Assembly (NCBI RefSeq): GCF_016597725.1
Contig: NZ_VCGY01000004.1
Location: 310,001-374,000, forward strand
Source of the DNA: Marinobacter sp. 1-4A
GTDB taxonomy: Bacteria; Pseudomonadota; Gammaproteobacteria; Pseudomonadales; Oleiphilaceae
Direction of reading: 5' to 3'
Length of the DNA stretch: 64,000 nucleotides
Shown: positions 8,178-17,944 of the stretch, one piece after another
How the letters are laid out: the number at the start of each line of letters is the position of its first letter
Numbering within the stretch: position 1 is the stretch's first letter
The notes under the pieces: generated by a model
What the model saw: only the letters and a program-made list of their open reading frames with translations
Told to the model about the DNA's origin: nothing
The model's database searches: none
Program-made: the position numbers and the translations under genes

Positions 8178-9371
8178 TTAGCCCGGTGTGTTTAGCTTAG
8201 TGTTTGCATCCAGTGCGGTTTGAACCGGGTTGGCATACATGTCCAATAGATAAGGGCGGATCGCAGGATCACAAGCCGATAATCGCTTATCCATTTCCGC
8301 GCGAGCTGCTTCCACCTCTTCTTCAGTCCAATTCCCTGCAGTAACCACTGAGCTGCGAGCGGCATCAAAGCTCGTGGCATTCTCAGAATGCGAGCTTCGT
8401 GCCTCATAGGCTACAAGGTTTGATGCGTGCAAGTGATAATTCGCGTGTATTTCGCTATCAACCAGCCCGGCAAGCTCTTTGGCATTCTCCGGAGAATCGG
8501 TAATAGGTGCTCCAAAATGAACGTGAACATGGCCTTTAAACTCGGTTAGGCCTTTCATTATTTGCTCTGTGTCTTCACCTTCTGCTTTTTTATAACTGCC
8601 GCAGCGGGCCTTGGTTTCCAATTCACGGGCTTTGTCGGCATCGCAAGGGTCATACTCGTAGGAAATAGAAACTGGAACGATGCGAAGTTTGTTCATGGCT
8701 TCGGCGAAGCTAAGACCGCTTTTTTTGCAGCTCATGTAAAACATTTTTATGATCGCTGGGTCTGTATAGTCCAGACCATCTTTCGCTCGCCCCTCACGCT
8801 GGGCAATCCAGATATTCTCGTTGTTAGCGATGCTGTGATTGATAAAGCCGGAAAGCGTAAGGTATGCGTCGCGCATTTCCCGTGGGCTGGTCATGTCACG
8901 GCGCACGATAAAACTCTTATTAAGCCGCATCATTTCAGCGAACACGCGGTTGGCAAGCAAGTTATCGCCAATGGCTATGCGGGTGGTGCGCAGATTGTTG
9001 TGGAATAACAGGTAATTAACCACCATGGGATCAAACACAATGTCCCTGTGGTTTGAGATAAACAGGTAGGCACCCTGTTTGCCCAAGTTCTCAATACCGC
9101 TCGTTGTGACACGGGTAGTGGTGTTTTCGATCAGCTCGCCAATATACCCCGAGAGGCCCGCCTGCAGGTCATCCACTTGGGTGAAGTGGCCAAAGCGATT
9201 ACTCAGCCAGCGACGGGTTAGAAAACGCAAGGGGCCGGGAGCCCAACGAGCCAGCAGAGGCGACTTAAAGCGGCCGACCATGTCCAGAAATTCCTGATCG
9301 TTGACCAATCGCTTGATTGCCGGCCCGGTTTCTTCGTCCGAATAGGGACGGATGGCGTCAAATTCCTGCAT
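8178..9371 (-). CDS. PlsC-like glycerolipid acyltransferase
   Basis: A 397-residue protein with an acyltransferase core in the middle. Block I is NHRDIVFD (around residue 106), the His-x5-Asp charge relay; block III is represented by REGRAKDG (about 192), and block IV by IVPVSISYEYDP (about 228). It should transfer an acyl group to a glycerol phosphate or related acceptor at the membrane. It is longer than classical PlsC (about 245 residues), with N- and C-terminal extensions of unknown role; no strong transmembrane helix is seen. It is the upstream gene of a pair with the esterase. Confidence 0.8.
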   Translation of the reverse strand: MQEFDAIRPYSDEETGPAIKRLVNDQEFLDMVGRFKSPLLARWAPGPLRFLTRRWLSNRFGHFTQVDDLQAGLSGYIGELIENTTTRVTTSGIENLGKQGAYLFISNHRDIVFDPMVVNYLLFHNNLRTTRIAIGDNLLANRVFAEMMRLNKSFIVRRDMTSPREMRDAYLTLSGFINHSIANNENIWIAQREGRAKDGLDYTDPAIIKMFYMSCKKSGLSFAEAMNKLRIVPVSISYEYDPCDADKARELETKARCGSYKKAEGEDTEQIMKGLTEFKGHVHVHFGAPITDSPENAKELAGLVDSEIHANYHLHASNLVAYEARSSHSENATSFDAARSSVVTAGNWTEEEVEAARAEMDKRLSACDPAIRPYLLDMYANPVQTALDANTKLNTPG

Positions 9372-9559
9372 GTATGCCCTGTTTTTATGTGAGTAACGGA
9401 TATAGTGAGCCGTGAGTCCTTAAATTAAAACCGCAATATTGTATCGGCTTTCCCTTGGTTTTGCCTCCCAAAACACGGCCTCCCCGGCCATTCCTGCCTT
9501 CGGATCTGGTATGATCCACTCCCTGATTTCACCCAGCATCGCGATTGACCGGTTATTCT

Positions 9560-11428
9560 ATGTATCCCGACCAGGACTTTGAACAGCTTTCTGCAGAGAG
9601 GCCTACCACCTCTGGCAAGAGCCCCGAACAAGTGTTGCACGAGGTGTTCGGTTACGAATCCTTCCGGCCTTTGCAGGGGGAAATCATCCATGAGGTGGTT
9701 TCTGGCGGCGATGCTCTCGTACTTATGCCCACAGGCGGTGGTAAATCCCTCTGTTATCAGGTTCCGGCTCTTGTTCGCCCGGGCACCGCAATTGTAGTTT
9801 CACCGTTGATTGCTCTCATGCAGGATCAGGTTGCAGCTCTACGAGAGCTAGGTGTGCGTGCTGCGTTCCTGAACTCCACCATGGATTTTGAGCAAGCACG
9901 CGCTACGGAGTACGCACTAAGCACCGGCGAACTGGATTTGCTCTATTGCGCCCCCGAGCGATTAATTCAGCCCCGCACACTCGAACTGCTGCACGATGCC
10001 TCTATCTCGTTGTTTGCCATTGATGAAGCCCACTGCGTCTCCCAATGGGGGCACGACTTCCGGTCTGACTATCTGCAACTGGCGGTATTGGCTAACGAAT
10101 TTCCGTCGATTCCTCGGATCGCTCTCACTGCAACTGCCGATGAGCGCACCCGCAAAGAGATCGCTGAACGCCTCTCTCTCACCAACGCACGACACTTTAT
10201 CAGCGGTTTTGATCGTCCAAATATTCAGTACCGGATTGCACCGAAAACTAACGTAAACAAACAATTACTAGACTTTATTAAAGCAGAACATGAAGCCCAT
10301 TGCGGCATTGTCTATTGCCTATCCCGAAACAAAGTGGATGCTACGGCAAAGATGCTCGCGCAGAAAGGTTATACCGCTCTGCCCTACCATGCCGGGCTTC
10401 CTGCAACTGACCGGGCTCGCAATCAGGAACGTTTTCTACGGGAAGACGGCGTAATTATTGTTGCCACAATAGCCTTCGGTATGGGCATTGATAAGCCCGA
10501 CGTGCGCTTTGTGGCGCATCTGGATCTACCTAAAAGTCTGGAGGCTTATTATCAGGAAACGGGCCGTGCAGGCCGTGACGGCAAGCCTTCAACTGCATGG
10601 ATGGTTTATGGCCTTCAAGATGTCATCAAACTAAGGCAGATGCTGGAAGCCTCCCAGGGTAACGATCACTTCAAGCGTATCGAGCGGCAGAAGCTGGATG
10701 CCATGCTGGGCCTGTGTGAAGTAACCAAATGCCGACGGCAAGTTTTGCTGAACTACTTCGGAGACGAGTTAGAGGCGCCATGTGGCAACTGCGACACCTG
10801 TCTCAACCCACCTGAAACATGGGATGGCACAGTTGCCGTGCAAAAAGCCTTGTCTTGTGTTTTCCGCACTGGCCAGCGTTTTGGCGTTACGCACCTGATT
10901 GACGTGTTGCGCGGTTCAGTAAATGAGCGTGTTCAACAGCTGGGACATAATCAAGTATCCACCTATGGCATAGGAACCGAGCTTTCCGCTAACGAATGGA
11001 AGTCGGTCTTCCGTCAATTGGTGGCTAACGGCTATCTGCGGGCCGACCCCGAAGGTTATGGGGCTTTGCAGCTCACCGAACAATGCCGGCCACTGTTAAA
11101 AGGCGAACACAAGGTTGAACTGCGCAAAGACCCTGTCATTAAGACGTCGTCAAGTCGCTCTTCAAGTAGTAGATCAGGCAACGCAGTGAAAGATCAGGTT
11201 ACGGACCATGTGGGCTGGGAGGCGTTGCGGGCTTGTCGCAAGCAGCTTGCTGAAAAACAAGGTGTGCCGCCCTACGTGATCTTCCACGACACGACCTTGT
11301 TTGACATGCTGGAACGTAAACCCGAAACCCTTGATGAGCTTGCGGGCGTAAGCGGTGTGGGTGCTGCCAAACTTGAAAAATACGGTGAGATTTTCCTCGC
11401 CGCCATTGCTGAGCTTGATCAAGCTTGA
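9560..11428 (+). CDS. recQ: ATP-dependent DNA helicase RecQ
   Basis: A RecQ helicase of 622 residues from ATG 9560 (a TTG five codons earlier is less likely). Motif [15 protein letters not shown], motif [12 protein letters not shown], motif [12 protein letters not shown], a zinc site CEVTKCRRQ plus CGNCDTC, the winged-helix RQC region, and a C-terminal HRDC domain ([20 protein letters not shown], then [14 protein letters not shown]) are all present in order, as in E. coli RecQ. It unwinds duplex DNA 3'-5' in recombination and fork repair. It is divergent from the acyltransferase gene and followed by a hairpin. Confidence 0.96.
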   Translation: MYPDQDFEQLSAERPTTSGKSPEQVLHEVFGYESFRPLQGEIIHEVVSGGDALVLMPTGGGKSLCYQVPALVRPGTAIVVSPLIALMQDQVAALRELGVRAAFLNSTMDFEQARATEYALSTGELDLLYCAPERLIQPRTLELLHDASISLFAIDEAHCVSQWGHDFRSDYLQLAVLANEFPSIPRIALTATADERTRKEIAERLSLTNARHFISGFDRPNIQYRIAPKTNVNKQLLDFIKAEHEAHCGIVYCLSRNKVDATAKMLAQKGYTALPYHAGLPATDRARNQERFLREDGVIIVATIAFGMGIDKPDVRFVAHLDLPKSLEAYYQETGRAGRDGKPSTAWMVYGLQDVIKLRQMLEASQGNDHFKRIERQKLDAMLGLCEVTKCRRQVLLNYFGDELEAPCGNCDTCLNPPETWDGTVAVQKALSCVFRTGQRFGVTHLIDVLRGSVNERVQQLGHNQVSTYGIGTELSANEWKSVFRQLVANGYLRADPEGYGALQLTEQCRPLLKGEHKVELRKDPVIKTSSSRSSSSRSGNAVKDQVTDHVGWEALRACRKQLAEKQGVPPYVIFHDTTLFDMLERKPETLDELAGVSGVGAAKLEKYGEIFLAAIAELDQA

Positions 11429-11447
11429 GGAGTGCCCGAAGCCTCGC

Positions 11448-11466
11448 TTTAAGCCTCGGGCTTAAA
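11448..11466 (+). terminator. Hairpin after recQ
   Basis: A perfect 8-bp stem TTTAAGCC / GGCTTAAA with a 3-nt loop, followed by GCCTTTCTTT. It overlaps the stop codon of the convergent thioesterase-like gene. Confidence 0.5.
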
Positions 11467-12003
11467 GCCTTTCTTTCGCACACGGTATTGCGCGATGGAT
11501 GTCGCAACGTGATTGCCGTCCATATCTCTTAACACCCCCTCCAGCGAGAACTTTGCCCGACCGGTAGCGTCTGCATCTGAAAGAATACCAGCAACCTCCT
11601 CTGGCGACAGCTCAAATTCAACGGTGACATCCGAATTGGCTGGCTGCAGAAACTGAAGCGTCATTTCCTTCAAAATCGGTGTGTAAGCTGGGCCTAGGTC
11701 AAAAAGGGTTAAGACCCCACCCGGGATTTCCGCCACCAAAAAATAGGCGCCAGCATACAAGCTGCCAAAGTGATTTTTATTCCCTTTAAGCTGAATGCGC
11801 GCTCGCACATAACCCGGGCGAACTTCTTCTACGCTAAAGCGATTTCTAGGCGCGAAAGGAATTGAAAGCCCGATAAGACGGTTAACAGCCGCATAGCCCC
11901 CAGTTTTCTTTAACCACTCCACTGGTTGCGCCAGAGTTGCCTTTGGGTCTGTGGTAGAAATCCATTGTCCGGTTGCCCCGATAATGCTGTCAATAAAGGC
12001 CAT
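11449..12003 (-). CDS. Hotdog-fold thioesterase-like protein (DUF4442/YiiD C-terminal type)
   Basis: A 184-residue protein whose core (about 60-175) fits the DUF4442 hotdog family: FGSLYAGAYFLVAEIPGG is the central helix region, then MTLQFLQPANSDVTVEFEL and a final strand VATSIAQYRVRKK. Hotdog proteins of this type are usually acyl-CoA or acyl-ACP thioesterases; no substrate is evident. It is convergent with recQ, and its end lies in the recQ hairpin. The upstream gap (12004-12221) is shared with a divergent periplasmic binding protein. Confidence 0.75.
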   Translation of the reverse strand: MAFIDSIIGATGQWISTTDPKATLAQPVEWLKKTGGYAAVNRLIGLSIPFAPRNRFSVEEVRPGYVRARIQLKGNKNHFGSLYAGAYFLVAEIPGGVLTLFDLGPAYTPILKEMTLQFLQPANSDVTVEFELSPEEVAGILSDADATGRAKFSLEGVLRDMDGNHVATSIAQYRVRKKGFKPEA

Positions 12004-12221
12004 TATTCCGCTCCTGTAATTTGGTTGAGGCGGATGATTATAAAGTCCGGAGTAGATCGCAACACTCTTTTACAATATTTTTGAGAGATTCACGGTTCCC
12101 CCACCACTTTCTGATCTACAGTGTCTATGTTGAATATCGTCATAACAATGATGTGACTAATGAATGGCTGTGAGAACGGATTCGGCAAACCGTCAATCGA
12201 AAAGCCGTCAAAAGGACTCAG

Positions 12222-13232
12222 ATGGTGCCATACGTAAACAGTTTAATCGGTGACCGAGAGAGGCCCAATCGGATGGCTACCTTAGGTCTCTCTCTAACAC
12301 TTCTTGGCGCTCTTCTATGGAGCAGCTTCGCTCACGCCAACTCGTTTCAGAGTGCTGGGGAAGCCGTAGTAGCACCGGAAAAATCCCTAACCTTTGCGAA
12401 TTCGGTACCCCCTCCTGCTCAGGATTATGTGTTGTGGTACCGAAATTATGACAGCCCTGCGATCTACGCTCTGGTGGAGCTGGCACTGGAGAAAACACCA
12501 GAGTATGGGGACTACCGCCTACTCCGTAGCGATGAGCTGAGCCAAGGTCGCGCCTTACGCGAGCTTGGTAGGGGTAATCATCGGTTGGTGGACATTGCCA
12601 ACGTGGCGACAACTGCCGAGCGGGAACAATTGTTAACCCCGGTTCCTATACCTGTGGACGGAGGCCTGCTTGGGTTTCGCGTGTGCGTCATCATGCCTGA
12701 AAGCCTTCCACTGTTTCATGAAATACACTCCCTTGCAGACCTTCGAGAAAGAGGTGTAAGAATCGGTCAAGGCGATCATTGGCCCGATACCTCGATTCTC
12801 AAAGAGAACGATATTCCGGTGATCACCCACTCCCGATACGAAATATTGTTTGGAATGCTTAGAAAGCACCGGTTCGACTGCTTTGCCAGAGGTGTGAGCG
12901 AGGTTGCCAATGACCTTAAACTTGAAAACGACCCGGAACTAACCATAGAACCCGGGCTTGTGTTGGCCTATCCAATGCCGTCTTATCTGTTCGTTGCTCC
13001 AGATGATCAGGTAACCGCCCATCGTTTGCAGCTGGGCTTGGAGCGTGCCATTCGTGATGGTAGCTTTGGCGTGTTCCTTGAACAGTACTACGGAGCTGCA
13101 GTTGCCAACCTGAATTTGGATAAGCGTAAAATCATTGTTTTGGAAAACCCTTTGTTGAGCGAGGAGTCAGACAATATTGGGCGCCAAACACTGAATAATC
13201 TGCGCTGGCGCATCCAATTACTTAGTCGCTAA
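12222..13232 (+). CDS. Periplasmic solute-binding protein, amino-acid-binding-like fold
   Basis: A 336-residue exported protein. After a 17-residue polar lead, a hydrophobic stretch (GLSLTLLGALLWSSFAHA, about 23-40) is a signal peptide. The mature part looks like a family-3 solute-binding fold: LLRSDELSQGRALRELGRG near 107, FRVCVIMP near 152, GVRIGQGDHWPDTSIL near 182 and PSYLFVAP near 250. No ABC permease or ATPase is next to it; it adjoins a chemoreceptor on the opposite strand, tail to tail, so it could feed ligand sensing rather than import. That is inference. The start has AAAGGA 6 nt upstream. Confidence 0.7.
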   Translation: MVPYVNSLIGDRERPNRMATLGLSLTLLGALLWSSFAHANSFQSAGEAVVAPEKSLTFANSVPPPAQDYVLWYRNYDSPAIYALVELALEKTPEYGDYRLLRSDELSQGRALRELGRGNHRLVDIANVATTAEREQLLTPVPIPVDGGLLGFRVCVIMPESLPLFHEIHSLADLRERGVRIGQGDHWPDTSILKENDIPVITHSRYEILFGMLRKHRFDCFARGVSEVANDLKLENDPELTIEPGLVLAYPMPSYLFVAPDDQVTAHRLQLGLERAIRDGSFGVFLEQYYGAAVANLNLDKRKIIVLENPLLSEESDNIGRQTLNNLRWRIQLLSR

Positions 13233-13239
13233 ACCCGAG

Positions 13240-15126
13240 TTACACCCGGAACCGAGACACGTTTCCATTCAGTGTCTGACCTATCTGCTCAATATGCCCG
13301 CTATAAACATCGTTTTCGCTAGCGGCCGCTGCAGCCTCTTGCCCCTGATCCGCAATGCGGGTAATCGATGAGTTCAGTTCTTCAGTAACCGATGTTTGCT
13401 CTTCCGAAGCGGTCGCAATTTGTGAGGTCATCTGGCTAATGGCAGTAATGGCTTCGGCAATTCGATTCAGGGAGTCCATCGCATCTTGTGCTTTTTCCAT
13501 ACTGACGTTGGACACCGCCGTTGAGGCTTTCATAACGTCTACTGCGTCACTGGCGCCTTTCTGCAAGCGCTCAATCATGTTATTGATTTCTTCTGTGCTG
13601 GACTGGGTGCGTTGGGCAAGATTTCGAACCTCATCTGCAACCACTGCAAAGCCACGACCGGCATCCCCCGCCCGCGCAGCTTCGATAGCAGCGTTCAGCG
13701 CCAGCAGGTTTGTCTGCTCGGCAATACCTTGAATAACTTCAAGAACAGACGTAATAGAAGCAACATCTCTGCCTAGCGCATCTATAACTTCGGTGGCCGC
13801 ACTGACTTCGTGAGACAGCTTCTGCACGGCATCTCTGGATGCCGACACGGTTTCCAGCGAAGCTCGGCTGTCGCCATCAGCGGTATTTGCTGCGTCAGCT
13901 GTTTGTTGGGCATTCTGTGCAATTTCACCTGCAGCAGCGGACATTTCGTTAATTGCAGCAGCAACCATATCCACTTCAGTTTGCTGGCTCTCAACGCTGC
14001 TGCGACTGGTTTTCGCGGTATCCCTAAGTGCGACTACGTTAGTGGCTAGCTCATTACTACCCTGCTGTACTTCGCGAACCACCTCGTGGATTTTCTCTAC
14101 AAACTGGTTAAAGCTCGAGGCCAGTTGCCCAAATTCGTCACGGGCACTGTCGTCCAAACGCTGCGTTAGATCTGCATCGTTCGAGCCAATATCCGCCATC
14201 GCCGCATTCAACCGACGAACTGGGGCCATCAGCGTGCGAATACCAATGTGTAGAACAACCAGCGATACCAAAAGGCCGATAACGGCGATAATCGCTCCCG
14301 CCATCATAGCGCTGCGAACCGGAGCGTGTATTTTATCTTCATTAACGAAGGTACCCAAATACCAGTCAACACCACGGGCATTACTAATGGAATGAAAGCT
14401 TGCACTCCATGGGGTGTCGTCCTGCTCATAGCTTTGTGCGGCGCCTTTCAGGTTTGGAGACTCACCTAGTAGGGAGCTGATATTCTTTCCGATCAGGTCT
14501 TCGTTCGGATGGTACAATACTGTGCCTTCATGACTGATAAGCGCGGCATAACCCGTGCCAGCCAGATTAATCACCGACAGCATGTCGTCAATGGCTTTCA
14601 ACGTAATATCTGCACCGGCAACGCCTTGATAGGATCCCTGTTTTACAGGGGCGAGTGTTGAAATTATGAACTCGCCTGAGGCTGCATCTAAATACGGGTC
14701 AGTAAGGGAAGAGCGGCCAAGATCCATAGCCTTCTTGTACCAGGGGCGGGTACGCGGATCGTAATCAGCTGGCAGCGTATCGCTATCAGCCTGAGTTTTC
14801 ATCAACATATACCCATCTGCACGGCCCACGTACACGTCCTTAAAGCCGCCTCCGGTCGAAATTGCCTGCAGCAGAGTACGTGCCTGCTCATCATTCGCAC
14901 TTGTTTCAAGGGCTTTAGCCGTTGCTTCCGTCATTACAAGGCGAGTGTTGAGCCATTCGGCAATACTCGACGTATTCTGTTCCGCAGTGTTTTCTATTAA
15001 TGAATCCACATAGGTTTGGGACGTATTTTGAAGGCGCAGATTGCCCGAAATCGTAAAGGCCGCCATCACCAAGATGAGCAGAATACTGAAGGTGACCAAC
15101 AGTTTTTGACCGAATGTAAGGTGCAC
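13240..15126 (-). CDS. Methyl-accepting chemotaxis protein with dCache-type sensor
   Basis: A 628-residue chemoreceptor. TM1 is about residues 10-30, followed by a periplasmic double-Cache domain (about 35-275; [13 protein letters not shown] is the Cache signature), TM2 about 278-300, a HAMP domain (about 300-355) and a long cytoplasmic signalling domain whose tip reads [20 protein letters not shown], diagnostic of MCPs. There is no C-terminal CheR-binding pentapeptide. dCache domains bind small ligands such as amino acids or carboxylates (family knowledge); the ligand here is unknown. The start is GTG with AGGAG 9 nt upstream. Confidence 0.95.
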   Translation of the reverse strand: MHLTFGQKLLVTFSILLILVMAAFTISGNLRLQNTSQTYVDSLIENTAEQNTSSIAEWLNTRLVMTEATAKALETSANDEQARTLLQAISTGGGFKDVYVGRADGYMLMKTQADSDTLPADYDPRTRPWYKKAMDLGRSSLTDPYLDAASGEFIISTLAPVKQGSYQGVAGADITLKAIDDMLSVINLAGTGYAALISHEGTVLYHPNEDLIGKNISSLLGESPNLKGAAQSYEQDDTPWSASFHSISNARGVDWYLGTFVNEDKIHAPVRSAMMAGAIIAVIGLLVSLVVLHIGIRTLMAPVRRLNAAMADIGSNDADLTQRLDDSARDEFGQLASSFNQFVEKIHEVVREVQQGSNELATNVVALRDTAKTSRSSVESQQTEVDMVAAAINEMSAAAGEIAQNAQQTADAANTADGDSRASLETVSASRDAVQKLSHEVSAATEVIDALGRDVASITSVLEVIQGIAEQTNLLALNAAIEAARAGDAGRGFAVVADEVRNLAQRTQSSTEEINNMIERLQKGASDAVDVMKASTAVSNVSMEKAQDAMDSLNRIAEAITAISQMTSQIATASEEQTSVTEELNSSITRIADQGQEAAAAASENDVYSGHIEQIGQTLNGNVSRFRV

Positions 15127-15240
15127 GGCTAACTCCTGACTTAGTTTTATTGGTTTACGGCTACCTGTGCGAACTCTTTAATTCCTTCTGATAAACTTAT
15201 CCCACAATCTCATTCCACCGCCATACAGGAGTTCAACTGA

Positions 15241-16761
15241 ATGGCTCACGAAGAACTGCACTTAAACCTTAGAAACCTGACACTTGATGATTATAAACAA
15301 CTTCAGGTTCTCATGGATCGTGTTTACGATGATATTGGCGGATCTTGGCCAAAAGACACCATAAAAGCGCTGGTTGAACAGTTCCCGGATGGACAGATCT
15401 GCATTGAGGACAACGGTCAGCTGGTTGCTGTCGCACTGACGGTCTCCGTCAAGTACGAGCGCTTTAGTAATCCGCACACCTACGATGATCTGATTTTGCG
15501 CAATGAGCAGATTTGGCACAATCCAAAAGGTGATTCCCTCTACGGGCTGGATGTTTTCATTCATCCGGATTACCGCGGATACCGGCTAGGTCGCCGCCTG
15601 TATGAAGCACGCAAAGAACTGTGCCGCTCGATCAACCTGCGGGCTATTCTTGCGGGTGGACGCATTCCCGGCTACTTCAAATATGCAGATCAGTACTCTC
15701 CTGCAGAATACATTGACCGGGTTGATCGGAAAGACATCTACGATCCAATCCTGAGCTTTCAGCTGTCCAATGATTTTAAAGTTACGCGTTTGATGCACAA
15801 ATACCTGCCAGAGGATGAGAAATCTCTGGGGTATGCCACTCTGCTGGAATGGCGGAACATTCTATACACACCGCCATCCTCTGTATTGAACGAGAAAAAG
15901 ACTCAGGTTCGCATGGGAGCGGTGCAATGGCAAATGCGTGAATTTGCCTCGGTCGAAGAAGTGCTGGAGCAAGTTGAGTACTTTGTGGACGCGCTTTCAG
16001 ATTACAAAAGCGACTTTGCGCTTTTCCCGGAATTCTTCAATGCGCCGCTAATGGGTCTAACAGATCAAGTCGATCAAACCCGCGCCATTCGCTTTCTTGC
16101 CGGCTTTACCCAACAGTTCCGGGACCGCATGTCTGACATGGCGGTAAGCTACAACATCAATATTGTTACCGGCTCTATGCCACTGTTGGAGAATGACAGG
16201 GTCTACAACGTATCCTACCTTTGCCATCGCGATGGCCGAGTAGACGAACAACGTAAAATTCACATTACACCCCACGAACGTCGCGATTGGGTTGTAGAAG
16301 GTGGTAACAAGTTTGAAGTGTTCGACACAGATTCGGGGCGCGTCGCGATTCTAATCTGCTATGACATCGAATTTCCGGAGTTGGGCCGAATTGCAGCCTC
16401 CAAAGAAGTCGACATCATCTGTGTGCCCTTCTGGACAGATACCAAAAACGGCTATCTACGGGTTCGGCATTGCGCTCAGGCCCGGGCAATAGAAAACGAG
16501 TGCTATGTTGTGATCACCGGTAGCGTCGGGAACCTGCCCAAAGTGGAGAACCTGGACGTACAATACGCTCAATCGTCAGTGTTCTCACCGTCTGACTTTG
16601 CCTTCCCCCACGATGCAGTGATGGCAGAAACAACGCCGAATACAGAGATGATAATGTTTTCAGATATGGATCTGGAAAAACTTACATTGGTTCGCAATGA
16701 GGGGTCCGTAACCAACCTAAAAGACCGAAGAGTTGACATGTATGAAATTATCACCCGTTAA
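15241..16761 (+). CDS. GNAT acetyltransferase / carbon-nitrogen hydrolase fusion
   Basis: A 506-residue two-domain protein. Residues 1 to about 200 are a GNAT N-acetyltransferase, with acetyl-CoA loop DYRGYRLGRRLYEARK near 112. Residues about 220-500 are a nitrilase-superfamily amidase with all three catalytic residues: Glu in LFPEFF (about 264), Lys in RKIHITPHE (about 341) and Cys in ILICYDIEFPE (about 377). This fusion is a known bacterial arrangement. The fused pair suggests acylation and deamidation of one nitrogen compound, but the substrate is unknown. Upstream, CAGGAG lies before the ATG. Confidence 0.9.
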   Translation: MAHEELHLNLRNLTLDDYKQLQVLMDRVYDDIGGSWPKDTIKALVEQFPDGQICIEDNGQLVAVALTVSVKYERFSNPHTYDDLILRNEQIWHNPKGDSLYGLDVFIHPDYRGYRLGRRLYEARKELCRSINLRAILAGGRIPGYFKYADQYSPAEYIDRVDRKDIYDPILSFQLSNDFKVTRLMHKYLPEDEKSLGYATLLEWRNILYTPPSSVLNEKKTQVRMGAVQWQMREFASVEEVLEQVEYFVDALSDYKSDFALFPEFFNAPLMGLTDQVDQTRAIRFLAGFTQQFRDRMSDMAVSYNINIVTGSMPLLENDRVYNVSYLCHRDGRVDEQRKIHITPHERRDWVVEGGNKFEVFDTDSGRVAILICYDIEFPELGRIAASKEVDIICVPFWTDTKNGYLRVRHCAQARAIENECYVVITGSVGNLPKVENLDVQYAQSSVFSPSDFAFPHDAVMAETTPNTEMIMFSDMDLEKLTLVRNEGSVTNLKDRRVDMYEIITR

Positions 16762-16877
16762 GTGTTGAACAAGGGTCTCAAAGGTTTATCGTATAGCACT
16801 GATGGCATTGCAAAAGCTTTGCCCAGTGTCTATTGTTTAATCAATATAAAGCCAGCCTCTGTAGAGACTCAGTATTC

Positions 16878-17276
16878 ATGAATGAAGCGTTGCCCGATCT
16901 TGTTGTCCGTTTCACAATTCGGCACAGCCTATTCCGCAAAGAACGGGTGGAAGCTGCGTTGTTTGCGTTGGACGCTTATGGTTGCGTTATGAAGACGGAT
17001 AAAATGTTCAATCCCGGCGATACCATTATGCTCGATCTGGTTATGGATATGCCGTTTGACAAAATCCGCGCAGAGAACATATCAGGGTTGGTTACCGAAC
17101 GCAGAAAGCACTGCAGTAACTTCTTTTACTCCATTGATTTTTCGGATCTAAAGGCTGACGGTGACACCGCTCTTGAAGAAAAGTTGCGCCGTATCAGAGA
17201 GGTGCTTTCCAAAAAGCAGTCGTTGAAATCACGACGTTCCTCAGGTTCCATGCCCAACATGCGGCATATGGCCTGA
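16878..17276 (+). CDS. PilZ-like small protein (degenerate)
   Basis: A 132-residue protein from ATG 16878; a TTG at 16833 would add 15 residues with no ribosome site, so the ATG is preferred. RKERVEAALFALDAYGCVMKT followed by FNPGDTIMLDL has the shape of a PilZ domain (an R-rich lead, a D/N-x-S-x-x-G-like turn, then GD and a hydrophobic strand), but the RxxxR and DxSxxG motifs are not exact, so c-di-GMP binding is doubtful. The C-terminus is basic (KKQSLKSRRSS). It lies 38 nt before the helix-hairpin-helix gene on the same strand. Confidence 0.55.
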   Translation: MNEALPDLVVRFTIRHSLFRKERVEAALFALDAYGCVMKTDKMFNPGDTIMLDLVMDMPFDKIRAENISGLVTERRKHCSNFFYSIDFSDLKADGDTALEEKLRRIREVLSKKQSLKSRRSSGSMPNMRHMA

Positions 17277-17314
17277 TTATTATCCGTTCTACCTGTCTGC
17301 AAGGAGACATACCC

Positions 17315-17944
17315 ATGGCAAAAAATGCCAAATCGAGCGTTGATAAAATCGTTAAGAAGGTCAACAAGGAATTTGAGAAAACGTCCGCTCAGATTGAAGC
17401 TTTAATCAGCGATGCAATGAAGCACTTCGATAGCCTGCAACAGCAAGTTCAGGACCCTGTGCGTAAGCTGCTGAAGGAAGTTGATGAACTTCGCGAGCGC
17501 GAATTAAGACGTTTCAACGACGAATTTGAACGTCGTTTGGATGAGTTCCACGAGCTGCAATCCAACATTCTTGAGCGGCTGGGGGTTGCCTCCAAAGAAG
17601 ACATTAAGAAAGCCGAAAAAGAGAGCAAAAAAGAGCTCAAGAAAAAGCCTGCAGCTAGCAAGAAGCCTGCGACTAAGAAGGCTGCTCCCCAAAAAGCCGC
17701 CGCTGCAAAGCTTGCCGCAAAAAAACCGGCCACCTCCAAGAAAGAAAAGAAACCGACCGACAAAAGCGACCTTACCTTGGTAAAAGGCATTGGGCCCGCA
17801 ACAGCTAAAAAAATGAAAGAAGCCGGGATTACATCCATCGATCAAATAGCCAACCCATCCGAAGCGGATCAAGAAAAATTGAGCGCTTTCTCCAGCATCA
17901 AAGGCTTTGATCAACTCACAGCTGAAGCCAAGAAAATCAACTGA
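17315..17944 (+). CDS. Phasin-like, Lys/Ala-rich protein with C-terminal helix-hairpin-helix
   Basis: A 209-residue protein in three parts. Residues 1 to about 95 are amphipathic coiled coil resembling phasin or PHA granule-associated proteins. Residues about 95-150 are a basic Lys/Ala/Pro-rich linker (KKPAASKKPATKKAAPQKA) like AlgP or histone H1 tails. Residues about 150-209 have a helix-hairpin-helix of the DUF4332-like type (LVKGIGPATAKKMKEAGI). It may bind DNA or granules; no firm function. Its stop TGA overlaps the ATG of the SelD fusion by 1 nt (TGATG), which suggests translational coupling. GAAGG-type repeats in the linker are low-complexity. Confidence 0.75.
   Translation: MAKNAKSSVDKIVKKVNKEFEKTSAQIEALISDAMKHFDSLQQQVQDPVRKLLKEVDELRERELRRFNDEFERRLDEFHELQSNILERLGVASKEDIKKAEKESKKELKKKPAASKKPATKKAAPQKAAAAKLAAKKPATSKKEKKPTDKSDLTLVKGIGPATAKKMKEAGITSIDQIANPSEADQEKLSAFSSIKGFDQLTAEAKKIN

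Noticed and set aside
17449..17838. Antisense frames over the Lys/Ala-rich linker of the helix-hairpin-helix gene
   Set aside because: They arise from low-complexity AAG/GCC codons on the opposite strand (Phe/Ala-rich translation) and are not genes.
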